Positions 57,401 through 64,000 of a DNA stretch of 64,000 nt are shown piece after piece (position 1 is the stretch's first letter; each line of letters begins with the position of its first letter). The DNA is from Plotosus lineatus (lineage: Eukaryota; Chordata; Actinopteri; Siluriformes; Plotosidae), in NCBI GenBank assembly GCA_024760905.1, contig CM045731.1, positions 23,026,001 through 23,090,000 on the forward strand. The letters run 5' to 3'. The notes beneath the pieces were generated by a model. That model searched no databases and was not told where the DNA came from. It was given only the letters and a program-made list of their open reading frames with translations. The position numbers were made by a program, and so were the translations under genes.

Positions 57401-57510
57401 GAAGGCCTAGAGGAAGACCAAAGAGAAGATTTATAGACGTGGTGAAGGAGGACATGAAGGCAATTGGAGTAAGAGTAGAAGATGCAGCCGAAAGGAAAAA
57501 AAAGAAGAAG
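54419..57510 (+). mobile_element. RTE-clade LINE, near full length
   Basis: 5' end atgcagccgtgagg plus G run; 3' end ccgaaaggaaaaaaaagaag. Endonuclease frame is broken before 55100 (a stop where other copies read GCELEEKE); the 55102-56994 frame is intact; a stop at 56992-56994 replaces Ser in KYLGSTIQ. A ~65-bp deletion near 57485 fuses the last codons to the tail, removing CGDP and the stop. Confidence 0.92.
55102..56994 (+). CDS. longest uninterrupted RTE frame, 630 aa (endonuclease C-terminal half and RT)
   Basis: Reads from MMQSTPRGERVVIGADFNGH through VDYILCRRCNLKEVSDC and KQHRMVV (end of APE endonuclease), linker, KAVGPDDILVEVWN, FGFMPRKSTTDAVFALRMLI, FVDLEKAYDRVPREELWY, LHQGSALSPFLFAMVMDRL, and FADDIVICSESREQV (RT catalytic Asp pair), to KVEDFKYLG and a stop. 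It lacks the endonuclease N-terminus (GTLNVGTM, QETRW) and the C-terminal domain, so it is not a working ORF2 but is the best preserved RT here. Confidence 0.85.
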   Translation: MMQSTPRGERVVIGADFNGHVGVGNRGDEEVMGRFGIQDRNAEGQMLVDFAKRMEMAVVNTFFQKREEHRVTYKSGGRSTQVDYILCRRCNLKEVSDCKVVAGESVAKQHRMVVCRMMLMVRKVKKAKAEQKSKWWKLKKEECRVVFKEELKQALGGQEVLPDDWTTTANVNRETGRAVLGVSSGRKVDKETWWWNEEVQECVQRKRLAKKKWDIEKTEESKQEYRETQRKAKGAVSKAKQSAFDDLYARLESKEGENDLYRLAQQRNRDGKDVQQVKLIKHREGNVLTDDRSVLGRWKEYFEELMNAENVREKRVEEVTVEDQEVAKISKGEVRRALKRMKNGKAVGPDDILVEVWNCLGEVAVDFLTRTFNKVLESERMPEEWRRSVLVPIFKNKGDVQSCGNYRGIKLMSHTMKLWERIVEDRLRAEVSICEQQFGFMPRKSTTDAVFALRMLIEKYREGQRELHCVFVDLEKAYDRVPREELWYCMRKSGVAEKYVRVVQDMYERCKTVVRCAVGVTEEFKVEVGLHQGSALSPFLFAMVMDRLTDEVRQDSPWTMMFADDIVICSESREQVEENLERWRYALERRGMKFSLRKTDYMCMNGKDPTGTVRLQGAEIRKVEDFKYLG

Positions 57511-57654
57511 ACTTTTGCAGGTCTAAATGGTACCCAGTTGTAGGACTTTTTAAGACATTACACCACAGACCTACCTGACATTGAGAATTACCTACATATA
57601 TACTTTTCTGTTGCATAACACGAGTTTCTTACAGCACACCCTCAAGCCCTACTT

Positions 57655-57915
57655 GCCACAGGTTTTCACTGCCCCCCCGTGCAGATAACTGGGCTATCAA
57701 AGGCCGGGCATGTCTCTCGCTGTCTATGGTGTGAGGTTCATGTAAAAGAACCATTGCTGACTTTCATCAAGAGGAGCTGCATAGTCTTTGGCGTGTTTTC
57801 GCCCTGTGATGGCCTAGTGAGCTTTCCAGGGTGTACTCTGCCCTCGCCCGGAGTCGGCTGGGATGGGCGCGAGCCTCCCTGTGACCCTAATTAGGATTTA
57901 AGCGGTTGCAGAAAA
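57655..57915 (+). mobile_element. chimeric SINE: RTE-SINE body with L2-type tail (copy 2)
   Basis: Body cagataactgggctatcaaa through gaaccattgctgactttcat as in RTE-tail SINEs, then gtgttttcgccctgtgatgg switching to ccagggtgtactctgccctc and ccctaattaggatttaagcg with agaaaat end. tRNA-like head truncated. Same switch point as 42289-42622. Confidence 0.8.
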
Positions 57916-57959
57916 TCAACTAACTTACCTACCTATTTGCATGTACACATACTTGTGTA

Positions 57960-58429
57960 TAGCGGTACCTCACCTTCCGAAATGAATTCGTTCCAGAGCC
58001 TTTTTCGTAGGAATTTTTTTAAGTAAAAAGGCAATTTACATGTAAAACGCGTGATTCGTTTCAAATCTTTAAAAATTATGAAAGCATACCTTTTAAGGTA
58101 CTTACTTCGTGTTGACCATGTCTTCTTAGCAGAGTTATAATCTTCCAAATGTTTATGCAAGGTTAAAAGCCTGAGCCAAAAAAATAAATAAAATAAAGTT
58201 GCAATGAGCACAGTATGTTGGGATATAGCCAATGGGAGGCCAGCGGGGCAGGATTTTGAGACATGTAGTCAATGGGAGAGTAACTCGTGCATTGTTTGAA
58301 TGTTTGAACGGTGCATTCCGTAAGGAGAACTTGTTTTGTATACAGAGACAAAAAAAATTGGGATTTTTTTTTTTTTCCGTAAACTGGATTTTTCGTGTTC
58401 TGGGACTATCGTAAGGTGAGGTACCACTG
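57960..58429. mobile_element. Tigger-like MITE, 470 bp, TA flanks
   Basis: gcggtacctcaccttccgaa at the left and cgtaaggtgaggtaccactg at the right are inverted ends, TA outside. Shares tacatgtaaaacgcgtgatt and ggtacttacttcgtgttgac with 37495-37985. Confidence 0.78.
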
Positions 58430-58448
58430 TACTTATAAAATTCACTTA

Positions 58449-59238
58449 CAGTGATACCTCAGCTCACAAACATAATTGGTTCCCAGAAAGTGTGTGTAAG
58501 GCGAAAAGTTCGTCTTCCGAACATTTATTTCCCATAAGAAACCATTAAAATGAGAATAATCCGTTCCCAGGTCCCCATAAAACATAATTTTTTACTAAAT
58601 AAGCCTTAAAACTGCACAAAAATATACCTTATTTTATGTATAATAAATGTGCTATTGTATTGTAATTAAAGAAATAAACTGTACTGTATAATAAAGTCGT
58701 TTTATTTACCTTTGTGATGGTAGTTGATGGCTTGATGGAATGGAGTGGGAGGAGGGAGGGAGGGAGGGACTTACTGTTTAGAAGGAGTGTTTGGAAACGC
58801 CTACTGTTTGGAAACACCCTTAGCCACACACGCACCCTTAATAGCTTCCTTGTTCTTAAGGATAGGAGCAATGGTAGACTTCGCGTACTGGTACTGGGAC
58901 GCTAAGTCACACAAACGCACACCTCGTTTGTGTTTTTCAATGATCTCCGACTGTGGTGGGGTCTTTTTCGGTCCCATAATAGCAAAAGTACACTCAATAT
59001 GGTCCAAAATGTCGAGCAAACACAAACCACTTCCGCACTCAAAGAAAGGGGGTGACTAACTGGGACGCCGTGAGCGTGCGTCAGCTTCTCGTGGCCGCCA
59101 CCGTGGCGCTGTTCGACCGCGTGGTTTGGTTCGTCCGCCGAAAACTAGTTCATCATCAGAGATTATATGCTCGCAAATTTAATGTTCTTGAGGCGAAAAG
59201 TTCGTGAGCTTAAGCGTTCGTCAGCGGAGGTTTTACTG
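58449..59238 (-). mobile_element. Tigger-like element, 790 bp, with remnant transposase N-terminus
   Basis: Ends cagtgatacctcagctcaca and cagcggaggttttactg (inverted: cagtaaaacctccgctgacg), TA at 58447-58448 and 59239-59240. Ends and coding remnant place it with pogo/Tigger elements. Confidence 0.8.
58801..58977 (-). pseudogene. Tigger/pogo transposase, N-terminal remnant
   Basis: ATG at 58977 opens MGPKKTPPQSEIIEKHKRGV and continues LASQYQYAKSTIAPILKNKE, the first CENP-B-type HTH of Tigger transposases. The rest of the HTH tandem and the DDE domain are deleted, so only DNA-binding sequence remains. Confidence 0.78.
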
Positions 59239-59240
59239 TA

Positions 59241-61020
59241 TTTCTAAAATATGTACTTAATTGCTTACTTGCCAATATTGTTTTCTATTTTACTTTGTTT
59301 ATATATATATATTTATGTACTTATGTTTTTTACAGGTAGAGCCCATTTACTTGTTTAATTTACTTTACGTTGCTTATGTAATTACTTAAATAGCACACAT
59401 CCTTACATTTTATTTCAAACCTAGGAAATTTTAGACCAGTCCTCTTGAAAAACCTGCTCCAGTTCACTAGTTGTTTATTAGTTGGGATCCCTTAAATAAG
59501 TAGCATTCTTTAAGCTCTTTTCAAGAATACCTACTAAAACATTCTGACACAAAGGTTTATATTAATTATTTTCTTCATGATTGCAAGTTGTCCCCAAGCA
59601 GAAATACAGCTTAGAATCTAAGTGCTCCCACCATCGTGCTTCACATCTGGGATGAACTGAAACATTAACAACCTGATATACAAAACTGAAAACAAAGGGT
59701 TGTTGGAGGTTAAAATGTGTGTTTTTAGTTCATTTCATGGATTCATCTGTTACTGTGTATTCTGCAGTACATCATTGATTTTTCTGTTTACAAAATAAAA
59801 CCATTAATAACTCTCACAATATTTTATGTGGTGGTAAGATTTCAATCTTACTGTACAATGTCTACCGTTTACATATGCAAACACTACTGTACAATGTTTA
59901 ATCAAGTACAACTGAACTTCCACAGTTAAGTCACACATGTTGCTACGTAATCATTATCATAAATACTGTCAATAAATCTGGGCTTTTTGACCAAACACCA
60001 ATATGTAAAGCATTAATACAGAATATAACATTTTTTATTTTCTATTTTTCATCTTATGTGCACATAGCTTTCATATACAGGAACAAAAAGTAGGCATATT
60101 TTTATGTGATGATCCAAAGGGAACTTTTACAATGAATTCTTAGAATATCTCAGGCAGCATATCTACATTGGTCATATTCTTCTCTTGGCCTAGATTTATT
60201 GTATTAATCATTAACTCAGACCCATAAAAGGCATTCATCTTAAATTACTCTGGGATGCAAGCTGAAGTTAAATCAGGAAATGTGCTAAGTCTATACTGTG
60301 ATAAAAAAAAAGCATGACATTTAATAACATTATGAATAACATATTTTTTTCCGAATGAAAATTTAACAGTATTCAATTTAGTAATCAAAAATAAAAAGCA
60401 CTGAATGTAGTATTTGTTTAAAAGGAAAAATCAACACATTGACCAGCCAAAAAGCCCCATGCTCTTTTATTTTGTTAGACCACCTTTAGCTTTAATTACA
60501 GTGTGTTGGGTTCATTTTTGACTGTTATCTTGAACTGGTGATTGAAAAAATCAAACCACTCCCTAAAGTCTTCTCCAACACACCCCAACGACATTCAATG
60601 GGGTTCATACTTCAGGACTCATATGAAAATGATTCCATATGCTCCCTGAACTACTTTTCCACTAATTGAGCACTGATTTATATTCAATTCAATTAAGTTC
60701 AGTTTTATTTGTACAGCACTTCTCACAAATTGACATTGTCGCAAAGCAGCTTTACATAGCAGAAACAATTTTATAAAGAATTTAAGTGGTTCTCTATAAG
60801 TCCTACACATCTCCAAAATCCAAGCCCATAGCAAACATGGCAAGGAAAAATCTGCCCCAGGTAACATATGAGACAAACCAGACTCAAAAGGGAAACCCAT
60901 TCTCCTTTGGGTGAAACTAAATAAAAATACAAGCCATGCAGCAGATGCAACACTATAGTATAGTATAGTTTCTATATATATGTAGGGACATATGGATCAT
61001 CCACAGGAGCAAGGGGCTTC
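59241..61020. other. gene-free; decayed Tc1 and LINE/SINE remnants
   Basis: 59570-59680 (tgattgcaagttgtccccaa, accatcgtgcttcacatctg) resembles a reversed Tc1 transposase segment as in 10090-10170. 60440-60680 (gccccatgctcttttatttt, ctccctgaactacttttcca) resembles another Tc1-type remnant. 60685-60905 (ttcagttttatttgtacagc, gacattgtcgcaaagcagct) is a common fish interspersed repeat, family not certain. No coding exon seen. Confidence 0.5.
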
Positions 61021-61023
61021 TAA

Positions 61024-61345
61024 GATTCATTCATTCAGTCATCTTCTGAACCGCTTAATCTGAGGGGTCTGAACCTTAATCCATATGGTCGTGGGAAGGT
61101 TGGCGCCCATCTCATCCAACTCTGAGCAAGGGCGGAGTACACCCTGGACAGCTCACCAGGCCATCACACGGCCAACACTTACACAACCATTCATACTCAT
61201 ATGCACACCAATGGGGTGATTTGGAACAGTCAATTAGCCTGCTGTGCATGTTTTTGGACTCTGGGAGGAAACCAGAGTACCCAGATGAAACCCATGCAAA
61301 CACGGGGAGAACATGCAAACTCCACACAGAAAGCCCATCTTCTAA
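61024..61345 (-). mobile_element. tRNA-derived SINE with L2-type tail
   Basis: attcattcattcagtcatct tail, gtacaccctggacagctcac body, aacatgcaaactccacacag; the head end is truncated. Confidence 0.75.
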
Positions 61346-61457
61346 GATGAGAGCTCTAATCAGAAAGAGCACGTCAGGATGGATTACAGGGTTCAGAGAG
61401 TAGAAGGATCAGGATCACTGGTAGATTTAAAAAAAGTAGCACGTGTGCCTCCGCAAA

Positions 61458-61462
<5 letters not shown>

Positions 61463-61553
<91 letters not shown>
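61463..61553. repeat. (CA)n then (GA)n compound microsatellite
   Basis: CA run to 61518, then GA run. Confidence 0.95.
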
Positions 61554-61554
<1 letters not shown>

Positions 61555-61604
61555 AAAACATAGGTTTCTAGGTAAGCACATAACATATACATACATATAC
61601 ACAT

Positions 61605-61708
<104 letters not shown>

Positions 61709-62162
61709 TTAGCATTTTTCACATCTGTGTCATCAGTAAAGGAAAAGTGCGATCATCAAGTGACTTATTTTCCTGCCATATAATGTTGCTGAGTCTTGAA
61801 TCTAACCAACTGAAACACCAATGCTATTGTGACTATACATCATAATCCAGGCTAAAAGTGGTTCAACAAAAATTTCAGAGCCCAAGCCATTTTTTTTTTT
61901 TTTCAGGGCAGGGTTAATTTGTATAGGTGTTTTGACATAAGATATATTTATGGTGAGACCAGTAGGCTAATAAACAGAAGTTGTACTTCTGTCTTTAGCA
62001 TTTATGGAATGAGTCTCTTCTGTGAGCGCTTTGTGAGCGTACAGAGATGGAGCTGTGAATACAAGTGTTCTGACATCCTCAAAGGCTTTTGCTTTACGGC
62101 TCGGTGATAATGAAACCGTAACTTGCATTGTTTTTAATTGTTATTACTTTCATTTTTTTTTT

Positions 62163-62332
62163 TTAAATTGCCCCTTGGTGTGAGTGTGAATGGTTGTGTG
62201 TGTGTGTTTTGGCCCTGCAGTGGTCTGGTAAGCTGTTCAGGGTGTGCCCCGCCTTTGACTAGCTTTTTGACTGAAATAGATACCAACATCCCCTGACCCC
62301 AATAGGATTATCATAGGTTTGGGAAATGAGTG
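62163..62332 (+). mobile_element. SINE with L2-type tail, 5'-truncated
   Basis: aaattgccccttggtgtgag, ttggccctgcagtggtctgg, agggtgtgccccgcctttga, and a decayed tail gggaaatgag. Confidence 0.62.
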
Positions 62333-62351
62333 GTGAGAGTAGAAAATAATT

Positions 62352-63506
<1,155 letters not shown>

Positions 63507-63565
<59 letters not shown>
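63507..63565. repeat. (GT)n microsatellite
   Basis: GT run; a (CA)n run follows at 63663-63724. Confidence 0.95.
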
Positions 63566-63566
<1 letters not shown>

Positions 63567-63660
63567 TGTGTGTGCTTAAATGCATGTTTCCCTTTAAGCA
63601 TTCATAAAATGTTAGAAAGCACACCTATAATTTACTGGGTGAAAAAAAATGAAAACTATC

Positions 63661-63726
<66 letters not shown>

Positions 63727-63784
63727 TTATGGATTTTTAAAAACACATATTTGATATTGATACTTATAAGCATCGGAGTGTAAG

Positions 63785-64000
63785 TGGGCTGTGGTGGCCT
63801 GGTGGTAAAAGGTGCTGGATCGCTGATCCTAAGGTTGGGGGGTTCGAGTCCCACTCTCCACAAAGTTGTCACTGTCCCCCCCCAGTGCAGCTAACTGGGT
63901 TATCAAAAGCGGGCCATGTTTCTCACTGTCTATGGTGAGAGGCATGTAAAAGAACCATTGCTGAATTTCATAAAGAGTAGGCTCCAAGGCCGTTGGCGTG
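63785..64000 (+). mobile_element. tRNA-derived SINE head and body, cut by window end
   Basis: ggctgtggtggcctggtggt (A-box region), ggttcgagtcccactctcc (B box), then ctaactgggttatcaaaagc. The window ends at gttggcgtg, just before the point where RTE-tail and L2-tail versions differ, so the subfamily is undecided. Confidence 0.85.

Overview
The window is teleost fish nuclear DNA; the species cannot be named. It has split genes with GT-AG introns, long (CA)n, (AT)n and (CT)n arrays, and fish-type repeats: RTE-clade LINEs including Rex3, Tc1/mariner, Tigger-like and hAT DNA transposons, and tRNA-derived SINEs. Adding up my own intervals, one RTE family fills about 20 kb of the 64 kb. Most long open frames are pieces of that LINE or antisense shadows of it.

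Two host genes can be assembled exon by exon. (1) On the minus strand, from 20008 down to 5678, six exons join in phase into a 776-residue protein I cannot name. It has an N-T-C motif early, an H...W..YD motif later, and a C-terminal array of 43-residue repeats encoded by a 258-bp coding minisatellite. Its introns hold a nested Tc1/RTE insertion and an RTE-in-RTE insertion. (2) On the plus strand, 35951-43681, nine exons encode a complete 404-residue membrane-anchored alpha/beta hydrolase, best matched to ABHD1. A frameshifted single-exon relative of gene 1 lies at about 28.2-28.5 kb, and a decayed IFI44-like fragment (TLDc plus GTPase pieces) at 32.5-33.0 kb.

Layout: 0-5.7 kb, Tc1 end, RTE fragments and a decayed LINE RT. 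5.7-20 kb, minus-strand gene with its TE-filled introns. 20-30 kb, RTE and Rex3 copies, one RTE with an unusual foldback at its 5' junction. 30-36 kb, SINEs, fragments and the IFI44-like relic. 36-43.7 kb, abhd1. 43.7-53 kb, Tigger-like element, SINEs, a 2-kb Rex3 copy and nested hATs. 53-57.5 kb, truncated Tc1 fused to RTE. 57.5-64 kb, a chimeric SINE, Tigger-like elements, decayed repeats and long microsatellites. I see no rRNA genes, functional tRNA genes, CRISPR arrays or viral genes.

The most interesting signals are: the unnamed repeat-tailed gene; a SINE family built from a tRNA head plus both ends of the resident RTE LINE (the layout of ruminant BovA/Bov-tA); two copies of that SINE head carrying the other SINE family's L2-type tail at the same junction, suggesting a mobile tail-swapped family; and an RTE insertion whose 5' junction carries an inverted copy of its own target flank.
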